Assembly: GCA_947503885.1 (NCBI GenBank) | Contig: CANNFD010000003.1 | Location: 186,001-250,000 of the forward strand | DNA from: an uncultured Olleya sp. | GTDB lineage: Bacteria; Bacteroidota; Bacteroidia; Flavobacteriales; Flavobacteriaceae | DNA: 64,000 nucleotides | Reading direction: 5' to 3' | Shown: positions 43,974 to 53,608 of the stretch, in pieces | How the letters are laid out: each line of letters opens with the position of its first letter | Position numbering within the stretch: the first letter of the stretch is position 1 | Program-made: the position numbers and the translations under genes | The notes under the pieces: generated by a model | The model's input: only the letters and a program-made list of their open reading frames with translations | Database searches by the model: none | Told to the model about the DNA's origin: nothing

Positions 43974-46900
43974 TTAATACCCACTATCGTCCAAGCGTTT
44001 TCGGTTTTTGTGTACGACTAACTCTAGGACGTCTTTAATTAATTTGTCTTCTTCTTCGTTTTCGTCTATATAATTACCGCTATAACCAGAGTCGTAATAC
44101 ACTTCGGTTTGTAGTCTATCTTCTTTCTCAGGTTTTAAAAATGCTGCATAATAAAAACGTTTAGTTTCATCTTTATCCTCTTTTTGTACAAGCATATAAA
44201 AGTACATATCGCCTGCTTTATCATCATCTGTTTTAAATGCTTTTTTACCTAAAAAATGAATAGAATCTCGTTCCTTTTCAATGGTCGTATTGCTAAATAG
44301 TACGGATTTTGCATACATTTCTTGACTAATTTTTTTGGCTATGTAAGGTTTAAATAGTTTTTGTTTGTACAATTTATCAACTAATGCAGCTTGGTTTTTA
44401 TAATCATCTATAGTTTTTTCTTTTAGTTTTTCGGGTATTGGCTCTCCTGCTTTTTCTAATAAAACATAGTATGTGCTTAATGCAGATACGTTATCACTGT
44501 CTAGTAATTTTTCAAAAAAGTTTTTAGCTTCTGTTTCTTTTCTAAAAGGAAAAATAAGCTTAACATATGCGTACAAAGCACTGCTATAGGACCTGTAGTT
44601 ATAATTGGTTTTAGATCCTAAACTACGTTTTACTTCAATTTTTCCGTCCTTTATTAGTTGTTTTTTAAACTTTTTATAAGCTTTAGTTTTAATAACGCTA
44701 CTGTCCTTAAGTTTTGCTAGTAGCTCGTATATAGGCTCTTTGTATTCTTCGATTGTTGTGTACTCTAATAAATCAGGGAAGAGTGTTTTTTTTAGTTCTA
44801 ACGAGTCTTTATAGTTATAAAACATTGAACTGATGGATCCACTTAATGGTAAGTCTTTATTTAATAGGTTTAAAAAAGTTTTATAGGATTTTTTGGTTTT
44901 TGTATTTAATAATGATCTTAAAATGGTGTTTTGTATGTCCGGTTTAGAATATGAGTCTTGATATAATTTATTTAAAAAAGCATCTGTTCTTGGATCGTTA
45001 AGCTCTGCTAATTCTGAGATTAAAAAGGTTTTAAAACCTTCTTTATTTTCTGGAAAGTCAAAGTTTTTAATTAAGTCTATCATTGTGCTTGCGTTAGACT
45101 TATTAAATTTTATTTTATTTTTTGCTTTAAACACGATACTATCGTTTTCACGTAAGGCTTTAAAAAAGCGATCTGTTTTATCACTAAAAACGGACTGGCC
45201 AAGTAATGTGTCTATAGGCTCAAAAGTGTTATAAAAATTGGTTATAAAAGTTGAAGGTTTTGCTATAGTATCTGTTAAAGTTTTAATTTCAAAAAGTGTT
45301 CCTTTTTTTAATATGTTTTTAACTAAAACCGCTTTTGCGCTTAAGGAGTCTTTTAAAGTGAATTCGTAAAGATATTGGTCATCCTTTTTGTGCTTTTTTT
45401 TGTCTGTTACCTTGTATTTGTTGTAGCCATCAATAGCGCCCATTGATTTTACTTCATCATCAATTTCATTCCATAAACTATCTACATTTTTGTACATCTG
45501 CAAGTCATGAAATTTTAATCTTGTAATGTAAACCTGCTCATTAGACTTAGAGTAGTAAGTTGTGCGCTTTGTTTTCTCTTCGTAGTCTTTTGGTTTACTA
45601 TAACTACTATAATAGTTATAAGGTGGTGTAGCTTTTGTATTGGTTATAACCGAAAAATGTAAAGAAGTATCAATTACTTTTACAAAACCATCTTGTTTTA
45701 CTGTTTTAAATTTAAAGGAATTAAAAAAAGTATCTGCATTAGCTTTAGTTTTTCCAACATAGCCCAATAAAAAGTAGCTGCCATCTTTTACAATACTTTT
45801 TAAGTGGATGTTATCTGTTGAGGTCGTATCCTTTTTTGCAAAACCTTCATAGCTATAATACTTAAGGTTGTTAAACTGACCTTTAGGGTCTTCAATTTCT
45901 AAATCTTTAAAAAAATTGTTAACTATAAATTTAGCTTCAAATTTATCTTCTTCGATATAATAAACATCATTAAAAGCAACCTCTTTTAAAAAGTAATACT
46001 CATCGTTTGCTTTACCTTGAATCAGTTTTTGACCTGCATTTTGGATGTTATCTGTGGTATGATATTCAGGAAAATTAACTTCATATTTATTGTATGTAGA
46101 AGTAAAGGTGCTAAAATCAGAACTAGGGGTTTTAAATGTAATTGAGTTAAAAATTGAAGCTTCATTTTTTAAAACATATTCTTTTTGACCTGCAAATTTG
46201 ATTACTATAACCTCTAAAGGTGTTTTGTAAATATGGTACTTTTGATAGTCTCCTTTTTTAGTTTTATTTAATATACTAATTCCCGGATACGGATCTGTAA
46301 GTGCTTCTTTTTTAATAATATCGCCCGGAATGTCTTCAAATAAAAAATTGTCTAATCGGTCCAAGGATATTTCTTTTTCGTTTGGTAAATAATCGTAAGT
46401 ATTAAACCTACTAATAGTTAAATACGCTCCATTGGTCATGTCCGGAGAGATGTAATACTTTTGACCACTATAATAAAACTCATATAACTTAGTAAAAGCT
46501 TTAATCGATAAAAATTGGTCTGGTGTGGTTTGTGTGGTAATTGTTGAAGGGTAAATAAAATCTTGAATCTGTTCCTTTTTTTCTTGTGCAATACTAGTTT
46601 GCTTAGAGACTAAAGGTTTTACTGTATATCCTTTGTCTTCAAGCATTTTAAGCATCCCTTTGTCTCCTGGTAAATGTGCAGCTCCTACTCCAGAAAAAAC
46701 AGATTGGTATTGCATTAATGAGTCTAAAACATGAACCATATTTGCATTGCGTTTGTAAAGCATGTTTTTTCTAAAATATTCTGTGTTTGAGGCAGCTCCA
46801 ATCGAGTCTAGTAAGGCTAAATTCCGGTCTCTATAAGTGTTTTCTTGTAATAAATAGGGGTTTTCTTTTTCATACAATTTAGTAAGCCAAGGGTCTATTT

Positions 46901-47459
46901 TATTTTTTCTTGCATTACGTTGTGCTTTTGAAACTAAAAAACGTGATTCTGCAATATCCTCTAAACTATATATTGTTTTGTTTTTCTTTTTACCTGCTTG
47001 ATAAATAAACATATCTAGATAGGTTTCTTCTTCAAAATTATCTGCATAACCATCTTTTCTGTACAAATACCCATTAATCATCCTGTTGTCAGACCTTATA
47101 CTTCCTCTAATTGCAACTTCTTCTGGATGCTCTAATCCAAACAATAACGAATAAAAGTTTTTGTCATAACTCTTAGTATAATTTTGTGGTGTTAGTGTTG
47201 TTGTTTCATAATTAAAGGCTAACCATGTTGAAGGGTCAGACTCTAGTGCTATGCTTTCGCTATTTTCTAAAGCTTTAAAAAAAACATCATCTAACCTAAA
47301 AGCAACTTTAGCACTAACATGCATGGTGCCATATATATATGATGGTTTTGTTAGGTTATTTCCAGAGATTTCCCAAAGTAAACTTTGTTCTTTGTTTTGA
47401 TTTTGAGAAAATGATGTAAAAGAAATTGCACAGAAAAGTGCAAGGATGTAATTTTTCAT
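43974..47459 (-). CDS. very large TraB/GumN-family protein
   Basis: A 1161-residue exported protein. I start at MKNYILALFCAISFTSFSQ (47459), giving a signal peptide; the open frame continues 29 codons upstream, but those residues are hydrophobic noise. Residues about 24-300 are a TraB/GumN domain with two GX2H motifs (GTMH at 44-47 and GAAH in SGVGAAHLPG). The remaining about 860 residues are unlike the family's usual 280-300 residue members: long beta/alpha periods with repeated TFFNSFKFKT-type strands, no recognised domain. TraB relatives in other systems are metal-dependent hydrolases of peptides (Tiki). Function here is unknown. Confidence 0.83.
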   Translation of the reverse strand: MKNYILALFCAISFTSFSQNQNKEQSLLWEISGNNLTKPSYIYGTMHVSAKVAFRLDDVFFKALENSESIALESDPSTWLAFNYETTTLTPQNYTKSYDKNFYSLLFGLEHPEEVAIRGSIRSDNRMINGYLYRKDGYADNFEEETYLDMFIYQAGKKKNKTIYSLEDIAESRFLVSKAQRNARKNKIDPWLTKLYEKENPYLLQENTYRDRNLALLDSIGAASNTEYFRKNMLYKRNANMVHVLDSLMQYQSVFSGVGAAHLPGDKGMLKMLEDKGYTVKPLVSKQTSIAQEKKEQIQDFIYPSTITTQTTPDQFLSIKAFTKLYEFYYSGQKYYISPDMTNGAYLTISRFNTYDYLPNEKEISLDRLDNFLFEDIPGDIIKKEALTDPYPGISILNKTKKGDYQKYHIYKTPLEVIVIKFAGQKEYVLKNEASIFNSITFKTPSSDFSTFTSTYNKYEVNFPEYHTTDNIQNAGQKLIQGKANDEYYFLKEVAFNDVYYIEEDKFEAKFIVNNFFKDLEIEDPKGQFNNLKYYSYEGFAKKDTTSTDNIHLKSIVKDGSYFLLGYVGKTKANADTFFNSFKFKTVKQDGFVKVIDTSLHFSVITNTKATPPYNYYSSYSKPKDYEEKTKRTTYYSKSNEQVYITRLKFHDLQMYKNVDSLWNEIDDEVKSMGAIDGYNKYKVTDKKKHKKDDQYLYEFTLKDSLSAKAVLVKNILKKGTLFEIKTLTDTIAKPSTFITNFYNTFEPIDTLLGQSVFSDKTDRFFKALRENDSIVFKAKNKIKFNKSNASTMIDLIKNFDFPENKEGFKTFLISELAELNDPRTDAFLNKLYQDSYSKPDIQNTILRSLLNTKTKKSYKTFLNLLNKDLPLSGSISSMFYNYKDSLELKKTLFPDLLEYTTIEEYKEPIYELLAKLKDSSVIKTKAYKKFKKQLIKDGKIEVKRSLGSKTNYNYRSYSSALYAYVKLIFPFRKETEAKNFFEKLLDSDNVSALSTYYVLLEKAGEPIPEKLKEKTIDDYKNQAALVDKLYKQKLFKPYIAKKISQEMYAKSVLFSNTTIEKERDSIHFLGKKAFKTDDDKAGDMYFYMLVQKEDKDETKRFYYAAFLKPEKEDRLQTEVYYDSGYSGNYIDENEEEDKLIKDVLELVVHKNRKRLDDSGY

Positions 47460-47555
47460 ATAATATATATCTACTCGTAAATATATCAAACTTAATTTTA
47501 ACTGAAAGATTATGATTATATTATAATAAGCTTTAAGTATAATCAAGACAATAAG

Positions 47556-47590
47556 TTTGTGACCTAATTTAAATTAGAATTGTATTTTTG
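47556..47590 (+). promoter_or_regulatory. promoter of the hemH unit
   Basis: TTTG at 47556-47559 and TATTTTTG at 47583-47590, 23 nt apart (longer than the usual 19-21). hemH starts 20 nt after the -7 box, so the leader is short. Confidence 0.5.
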
Positions 47591-47609
47591 CAGCTGAATA
47601 AGAATAAAT

Positions 47610-48641
47610 ATGAAAAAAGGAATACTGCTAGTAAATTTAGGTTCGCCTGATAGTCCAACTCCAAAAGATGTAAAAAAATATTTAGGAGAATTTTTGATGG
47701 ACGAACGTGTTATTGATGTACCACTATGGGCTAGAACATTATTAGTTAAAGGAATTATATTAAATACTAGACCAAAACAAAGTGCTGCAGCTTACCAAAA
47801 AATTTGGTGGGATAATGGGTCGCCATTAATTGTCCTGTCAGAGCAGTTACAAGAAAAAGTACAAGAAAAAGTAGACTACCCAGTAGCATTAGCGATGCGA
47901 TATGGTAGTATGACTATACAAAAGGGCTTGCAAAAATTAGTGGATAAAGGTGTGGAGGAAGTACTTTTAATTCCATTATATCCACAATTTGCTATGGCTA
48001 CTACAGAGACTATTTTGGTCTTATCAGAAGAGATTAGACAGGCACATTTTCCTAGCTTAAAAATAGATAGCTTACCTGCATTTTATAATAAAAAAGAATA
48101 TATAAAGGTGTTGTCAGAGTCTATCAAAGGGCATCTAGAAGGTAAAAATTACGAGCATTTATTGTTTTCTTATCATGGTGTGCCAGAGCGTCATATTAGA
48201 AAAAGTGATATTACTAATGGACACTGTAAGATTGATGGAAGTTGTTGCGAAACTGCAAGTAAAGCACATGAGTTTTGTTACAGACACCAGTGTAAGGAAG
48301 TCACCCGCTTAGTTGCAGAATACTTAGGCTTAGAAGATAACACATATTCTACTTCATTTCAATCTAGATTAGGTTTTGATCCATGGTTACAACCGTATAC
48401 GGATCGAACTATCGAGAGGTTGGGTAAAAATGGCATCAAAGACATGGCAATTGTTACGCCAGCTTTTGTTAGTGATTGTTTGGAGACTTTAGAAGAAATA
48501 GCAATGGAAGGAGAAGAAATTTTTCACGAAGTTGGTGGTAAAGATTTTACTACTGTCCCTTGTTTAAATACAGATGAAAACTGGGTAGCTTTATTAGCAA
48601 ATTGGATTAATGATTGGTCTAAAACACCTGTTAAAGGATAA
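47610..48641 (+). CDS. hemH: ferrochelatase with a Cys-rich insert
   Basis: Inserts Fe2+ into protoporphyrin IX (or coproporphyrin III), the terminal haem step. At 343 residues, the active-site His motif SYHGVPERH and the Glu motif ETLEEIAMEG are intact. A segment after the His motif carries five cysteines (Cys206, 212, 213, 223, 228: HCKIDGSCC, HEFCYRHQC). Some ferrochelatases bind a [2Fe-2S] cluster, so this insert is a candidate ligand set; that is inference. The stop overlaps the next start by one base (TAATG). Confidence 0.95.
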   Translation: MKKGILLVNLGSPDSPTPKDVKKYLGEFLMDERVIDVPLWARTLLVKGIILNTRPKQSAAAYQKIWWDNGSPLIVLSEQLQEKVQEKVDYPVALAMRYGSMTIQKGLQKLVDKGVEEVLLIPLYPQFAMATTETILVLSEEIRQAHFPSLKIDSLPAFYNKKEYIKVLSESIKGHLEGKNYEHLLFSYHGVPERHIRKSDITNGHCKIDGSCCETASKAHEFCYRHQCKEVTRLVAEYLGLEDNTYSTSFQSRLGFDPWLQPYTDRTIERLGKNGIKDMAIVTPAFVSDCLETLEEIAMEGEEIFHEVGGKDFTTVPCLNTDENWVALLANWINDWSKTPVKG

Positions 48642-49990
48642 TGCAATCAAGTATATCTTCAAATCTTGGTACGGTATCTATAAGTAAACTCTTGATAAAG
48701 CAGGCGGTTCCTGCATCTATTGGTATTTTAGTTATGTCGCTAAATATATTAGTGGATACTATTTTTGTAGGTCAATGGATTGGGTCGACAGCAATTGCAG
48801 CTATAAATGTTGTGCTTCCTGTTTCCTTTTTTATTGCAGCTTTAGGGATGAGTATTGGTGTTGGAGGATCGTCTATTATCTCTCGTGCTTTAGGAGCTGA
48901 AAACAAAGAAAAAGCACTTAAAACCTTTGGTAATCAAGTCTCTTTAACGTTTTTGTTTACGGTAACTTTTGCTGCTTTTGGACTTTATTTTGTAGACCAA
49001 TTAATTCCGGCATTTGGAGGTAAAGGTGCTATTTTTGACCCAGCAAAAATATACTACGAAATTATCTTATACGGAGTTCCTGTTTTAGGGTTTGTAATGA
49101 TGGGTAATAGCGTGATTCGTGCAGAAGGCAAACCAAAATTTGCTATGTATGCAATGTTAATTCCGTCTGTAGGTAATCTAGTGTTGGATTATATTTTTAT
49201 TGGTGTTTTAGACATGGGTATGTCTGGTGCAGCATGGGCTACAACAGGTTCTTATATTGTCTCTTTTTTGTTTATACTGTGGTACTTTTTATCTAATAAT
49301 TCCGAGTTAAAAATTAATCTTTCTCACTTTTGGTTACACAAAAAGATAGTGTCAGAAATTGGAGCTTTAGGTTTTGTTACACTTACTAGACAAGCTGTGG
49401 TTAGCGTTACCTATTTATTGGTTAATAATGCGTTGTTTAATTTAGGAGGAGAAACCTCTGTAACTGCTTATGCTATTGTAGGAAGGATGAGTATGTTTGC
49501 GTTATTCCCTATTTATGGTATTACTCAAGGTTTTATTCCTATTGCAGGATATAATTTTGGGTCAGCACAATTTGACCGCGTTAAAGAAGTAATATATACA
49601 GCTATAAAGTATGCAACAATCCTTGGAACTCTAGTGTTTATTGCTTTAATGGTGTTTCCAGAAGTTATCACTAGATGGTTTACAACAGATTTAGAAGTCA
49701 TTAATATCACGCCAAATAATATGCGATGGGTATTTGCAGCGGTTCCTATTTTGTCACTGCAATTAATTGGCGCAGCCTATTTTCAGGCGGTTGGAAAAGC
49801 TTTGCCAGCATTAATACTAACATTAACTAGACAGGCTATTTTCTTTATTCCGTTAATGTATATCTTGCCAATATATTTTGGAGAGTTTGGTATATGGATA
49901 GCATTTCCTATTTCTGACATTTTATCCACTATTGTAACTGCGTTTTTTTTACGTCGTGAAATTAGATTAAAGCTTAACAAACACAAGTAA
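48641..49990 (+). CDS. MATE-family efflux transporter
   Basis: A 449-residue inner-membrane protein with about 12 hydrophobic helices in two halves (VPASIGILVMSLNILVDTIF; AVVSVTYLLVNNALF), typical MATE drug/metabolite:Na+ or H+ antiporter. The substrate is unknown. It is translationally coupled to hemH by TAATG, so it is transcribed with a haem-synthesis gene; export of a porphyrin or xenobiotic is only a hypothesis. Confidence 0.9.
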   Translation: MQSSISSNLGTVSISKLLIKQAVPASIGILVMSLNILVDTIFVGQWIGSTAIAAINVVLPVSFFIAALGMSIGVGGSSIISRALGAENKEKALKTFGNQVSLTFLFTVTFAAFGLYFVDQLIPAFGGKGAIFDPAKIYYEIILYGVPVLGFVMMGNSVIRAEGKPKFAMYAMLIPSVGNLVLDYIFIGVLDMGMSGAAWATTGSYIVSFLFILWYFLSNNSELKINLSHFWLHKKIVSEIGALGFVTLTRQAVVSVTYLLVNNALFNLGGETSVTAYAIVGRMSMFALFPIYGITQGFIPIAGYNFGSAQFDRVKEVIYTAIKYATILGTLVFIALMVFPEVITRWFTTDLEVINITPNNMRWVFAAVPILSLQLIGAAYFQAVGKALPALILTLTRQAIFFIPLMYILPIYFGEFGIWIAFPISDILSTIVTAFFLRREIRLKLNKHK

Positions 49991-50041
49991 ATTTATTTAT
50001 ACCTATTTTTATTACTAGTATTTACACTTTTTACAAAAAAC

Positions 50042-50590
50042 ATGGAGTATTATAATTATATAAAAGCACTACACTTAATATTTGTAGTTACATGGTTTGC
50101 TGGTTTGTTTTACATCCCTAGATTATTTGTGTACCAAATAGAAGCTTACCATAAACCTGCTCCAGATAAAAAGATTTTAGGAGATCAGTTAAAGCTTATG
50201 GCTAAACGGTTATGGTTTATCATCACATGGCCAAGTGCTATTTTAGCAACAATATTTGCTGTTTGGTTATTAATTTTACAGCCAATATGGTTACAACAAC
50301 CATGGATGCATGTTAAGTTAGTTTTTGTTTTATTATTGATTATTTATCAAGTACAAACACACATTTATTTTAAACAACTACAAAGTGATGTCGTTAAAAA
50401 AAGCTCCAATTTTATGCGTTTATATAATGAAGGAGCCACTTTTATACTATTTGCAGTGGTCTTTTTAGTAATACTAAAAAGTGCTATAAATTGGGTGTTT
50501 GGTGTTATTGGTATTTTTGTTTTAGGACTATTGTTAATGATAGGGTTTAAAGTTTATAAACGTATCAGAGAAAAAAATCCTAAAGCGTAA
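50042..50590 (+). CDS. hemJ: HemJ-like protoporphyrinogen oxidase (CopD/UPF0093 family)
   Basis: A 182-residue membrane protein with four helices. The N-terminal segment YYNYIKALHLIFVVTWFAGL followed by YIPRLFVYQIEA is the HemJ signature, with conserved His11. HemJ oxidises protoporphyrinogen IX to protoporphyrin IX. It is the oxidase step between HemF and HemH, otherwise missing from the cluster. It lies 51 bp after the MATE gene. Confidence 0.88.
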   Translation: MEYYNYIKALHLIFVVTWFAGLFYIPRLFVYQIEAYHKPAPDKKILGDQLKLMAKRLWFIITWPSAILATIFAVWLLILQPIWLQQPWMHVKLVFVLLLIIYQVQTHIYFKQLQSDVVKKSSNFMRLYNEGATFILFAVVFLVILKSAINWVFGVIGIFVLGLLLMIGFKVYKRIREKNPKA

Positions 50591-50643
50591 CCAAAGCTAA
50601 TTTTATTTCGTGTTTTTGGTGTGATTATTGTTATATTTAAACA

Positions 50644-52110
50644 ATGAAAATTACTAGGCTTTCTTTACGACTTCGCATCTTTTTTGCAATGATTTTTTTA
50701 GTGCTTTTAGCATCTATATTAATTGCTTTTGTTGCAGCTTATCAATATAGTGAAGAGACTCAAGATTATCATAAATTACGATTAGAGCGTAAAGAAATAA
50801 GCATAAAGCGACACATAAATTTTGTTATAAAAGAAACCTCTTTCGAGGTCGTTCCGGATAAACTTCCGTTAATTTTTAAAGAAGAAATTTATAAAATAGC
50901 CAACGTGCATGGGCTTCAAGTTAATTTATATGATTTGGAAGGCTCGTTACTTATTTCATCCAAAGCAGCCTTACCTTATGACATTGCAGAGAAGTGTATA
51001 AAAGCAGAAGTACTTAATACTTTATCTAATACTATTAATCACCGATTTGTAGAAAAAAGGGAAGAGAAAGGTGAAAACTTTAGATCCTCTTACACCTATA
51101 TTGTAGACGAAAAATTTAAGCCATTAGCTATACTAAATTTACCTTATTTAGAAAATGATGACTTTTTATCTAAAGAGTTAAATGAATTTTTTGAACGTCT
51201 TGGCTACACCTATCTTTTAATGTTAATTACTGCAATAGCATTAGCTTATTTTTTATCAAAATACATCACAAGAACACTTAAAACAATCAGTGATAAGATG
51301 AATCAAACACGTTTGGAAAAACGTAACGAAAAGATAGAAATAGAAAGTACAACTGAAGAAATTGCGACACTAGTAAAATCATATAACAGTATGATTGATC
51401 AGTTAGAAGAAAGTGCAGTAAAACTAGCTAAAAGCGAGCGTGAGCAAGCTTGGCGAGAAATGGCAAAACAAGTCGCGCACGAGATTAAAAATCCATTAAC
51501 GCCAATGCGATTGACCGTGCAAAGCTTTCAACGTAAGTTTAATCCCGAAGACCCTAATATTATTGAAAAGTTAGATGAGTATAGTAAAACGCTAATCCAA
51601 CAAATAGATACTATGAGTGCTATTGCTGGTGCATTTTCAAATTTTGCTAAAATGCCAGCACAACAAAACGAATTACTAAATGTCGTTAAAGTTGTAGATT
51701 TGGCTTTGGATATTTTTAATGAAGATTATATCCAATTTGAAGCTGATAAAGAAGAAATAATAGTCAAATTTGATAGGTCGCAATTAATTAGGGTGATTAC
51801 AAACTTGGTTAAAAATGGGATTCAGGCAATTCCAGATGATAAAACACCACAAATCATTGTAAAAGTTATGGATAATGATGACCATGTGGTTTTAACAATT
51901 TCAGATAACGGAATTGGGATTTTAGAAGAAAATAAAACTAAAGTTTTCGAACCAAAATTTACAACAAAGTCCAGCGGGATGGGACTTGGATTAGCAATGG
52001 TAAGAAAAATAGTAGAAACTCACCAAGGAACAATTACCTTTGTATCAGAAAAAAATATCGGAACAACATTTACAGTAACGTTTCCTAAAGAACAAAAAAA
52101 CATATTATAA
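50644..52110 (+). CDS. membrane sensor histidine kinase, orphan
   Basis: A 488-residue NtrY-like kinase. Two transmembrane helices (about 10-30 and 180-202) frame a periplasmic sensor; a HAMP-like linker follows. The phospho-acceptor His is in AHEIKNPLTPMRLT (near residue 279). The ATP-binding domain has NLVKNGIQAIPDD, SDNGIGI and GMGLGLAMV. No response regulator lies nearby, so it is an orphan. Its stop overlaps the enoyl-CoA hydratase start by one base (TAATG). Signal and partner are unknown. Confidence 0.92.
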   Translation: MKITRLSLRLRIFFAMIFLVLLASILIAFVAAYQYSEETQDYHKLRLERKEISIKRHINFVIKETSFEVVPDKLPLIFKEEIYKIANVHGLQVNLYDLEGSLLISSKAALPYDIAEKCIKAEVLNTLSNTINHRFVEKREEKGENFRSSYTYIVDEKFKPLAILNLPYLENDDFLSKELNEFFERLGYTYLLMLITAIALAYFLSKYITRTLKTISDKMNQTRLEKRNEKIEIESTTEEIATLVKSYNSMIDQLEESAVKLAKSEREQAWREMAKQVAHEIKNPLTPMRLTVQSFQRKFNPEDPNIIEKLDEYSKTLIQQIDTMSAIAGAFSNFAKMPAQQNELLNVVKVVDLALDIFNEDYIQFEADKEEIIVKFDRSQLIRVITNLVKNGIQAIPDDKTPQIIVKVMDNDDHVVLTISDNGIGILEENKTKVFEPKFTTKSSGMGLGLAMVRKIVETHQGTITFVSEKNIGTTFTVTFPKEQKNIL

Positions 52111-52892
52111 TGAATTTTGAAAACATACTTACTAGCACAGAAAACGGTATCACAACAATTACAATTAATAGACCGTCAAAATTAAATGCTTTAAACAAAG
52201 CGACTATACAAGAGTTACATCATGCTTTTGATAATGCAAATAAAGATGCAGACACCAAAGTAATAATTATTACCGGAAGTGGAGAAAAAGCTTTTGTTGC
52301 AGGAGCAGATATTAGCGAGTTTGCTAATTTTAGTGTTGAAAACGGAGGGAAGTTAGCAGCAAAAGGTCAAGAATTATTATTTGATTTTGTTCAAAATTTA
52401 ACCACTCCAGTAATTGCAGCAGTTAATGGTTTTGCATTAGGTGGTGGTTTAGAGTTGGCTATGTCTGCACATTTCAGACTAGCAAGTGATAACGCTAAAA
52501 TGGGATTGCCAGAAGTTAGTTTAGGTGTAATACCTGGTTATGGAGGTACACAGCGTTTACCACAATTAGTAGGTAAAGGTCGTGCAATGGAAATGGTAAT
52601 GACTGCAGGAATGATTGACGCAAATACAGCATTAAATTATGGCTTAGTAAATCATGTTGTTACACAAGAAGAGTTGTTGCCTTTAGCTCAAAAAATTGCT
52701 AGTAAAATCATGCGTAATTCTACAGTGGCGATTGGTAAAGCAATTAAAGCTGTTAACGCTAATTATAAAGATGGTGTTGATGGTTTTAAAGTAGAAATTG
52801 AGCAATTTGGAGCTTGCTTTGGTACAGAAGATTTTAAAGAAGGGACAACTGCCTTTTTAGAAAAGCGTAAAGCAGAGTTTCCTGGTAGATAA
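52110..52892 (+). CDS. enoyl-CoA hydratase/isomerase (crotonase family)
   Basis: A 260-residue crotonase. The oxyanion-hole segments KAFVAGADISEF and GFALGGGLELAM and the downstream PEVSLGVIPGYGGTQRL are intact, with both catalytic Glu positions (GLELAM, PEVSLG). It hydrates 2-enoyl-CoA in fatty-acid or related degradation. It is coupled to the histidine kinase by a one-base overlap, unusual for a metabolic gene. A terminator follows. Confidence 0.94.
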   Translation: MNFENILTSTENGITTITINRPSKLNALNKATIQELHHAFDNANKDADTKVIIITGSGEKAFVAGADISEFANFSVENGGKLAAKGQELLFDFVQNLTTPVIAAVNGFALGGGLELAMSAHFRLASDNAKMGLPEVSLGVIPGYGGTQRLPQLVGKGRAMEMVMTAGMIDANTALNYGLVNHVVTQEELLPLAQKIASKIMRNSTVAIGKAIKAVNANYKDGVDGFKVEIEQFGACFGTEDFKEGTTAFLEKRKAEFPGR

Positions 52893-52909
52893 TATTAAAT
52901 AATATTTTT

Positions 52910-52951
52910 AAAAGGCTATTTATAATCTAAGATTATAAATAGCCTTTTTTT
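52910..52951. terminator. bidirectional terminator
   Basis: A long perfect stem (52910-52927 with 52931-52948, core GGCTATTTATAATC) with T tract, overlapping the 3' end of the convergent HD gene. Confidence 0.88.
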
Positions 52952-53606
52952 ATTTCTCACCATTCCATTCAGCATTAAATTGCTTTAAAAAATCAACCAT
53001 ATATTGATGTCTTTGTTTAGCAATTTTTTGTCCAGTTTTGGTATTCATTTTATCTTTTAAAAGCAACAATTTTTCGTAAAAATGATTTATAGTTGGTGCA
53101 TTAGAGGCTTTATATTCTGCTTTAGTCAACTTTAAATTTGGTTTAATTTCAGGATCGTAAAGTGCTCTGTTTTTAAAACCACCATAGTTAAACGTTCTGG
53201 CAATACCAATAGCGCCTAAAGCGTCTAAGCGGTCTGCATCTTGCACAACATCTAGTTCTGCAGATTTAAAAAGGTTTGTATTATCTATGTTAGAGCTGTA
53301 AGATATGTTTTCAATAATCTTAATAACATGATTAATAATTGTAGAGTCTACGTTGTGTTTTAGTAAAAAATCACCAGCCATTTTAGGTCCAATAGTAGTG
53401 TCACCGTTGTAAAATTTGCTATCAGCAATATCGTGTAACAAAGCACCAAGAGCAACCACTAAATGGTTAACAGTTTCACCTTTAGCTATTAGTAATGCGT
53501 TTTTATATACTCGCTCAACATGAAACCAATCATGTCCTCCTTCGGCACCTTTTAAAGTTTCTTTTACAAAAGTTTTAGTAGCTTCAATTAAATCAAAGTT
53601 TGACAT
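52950..53606 (-). CDS. HD-domain phosphohydrolase
   Basis: A 218-residue protein with the HD metal-binding pattern: HDWFHVERVYKNALLIA, then LLHDIADSKF and VQDADRLDALGAIGIAR. It is a small stand-alone HD hydrolase; the nucleotide or phosphoester substrate is unknown. It lies 2 bp after the second plsC gene on the same strand, so they are probably co-transcribed. Confidence 0.9.
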   Translation of the reverse strand: MSNFDLIEATKTFVKETLKGAEGGHDWFHVERVYKNALLIAKGETVNHLVVALGALLHDIADSKFYNGDTTIGPKMAGDFLLKHNVDSTIINHVIKIIENISYSSNIDNTNLFKSAELDVVQDADRLDALGAIGIARTFNYGGFKNRALYDPEIKPNLKLTKAEYKASNAPTINHFYEKLLLLKDKMNTKTGQKIAKQRHQYMVDFLKQFNAEWNGEK

Positions 53607-53608
53607 AA

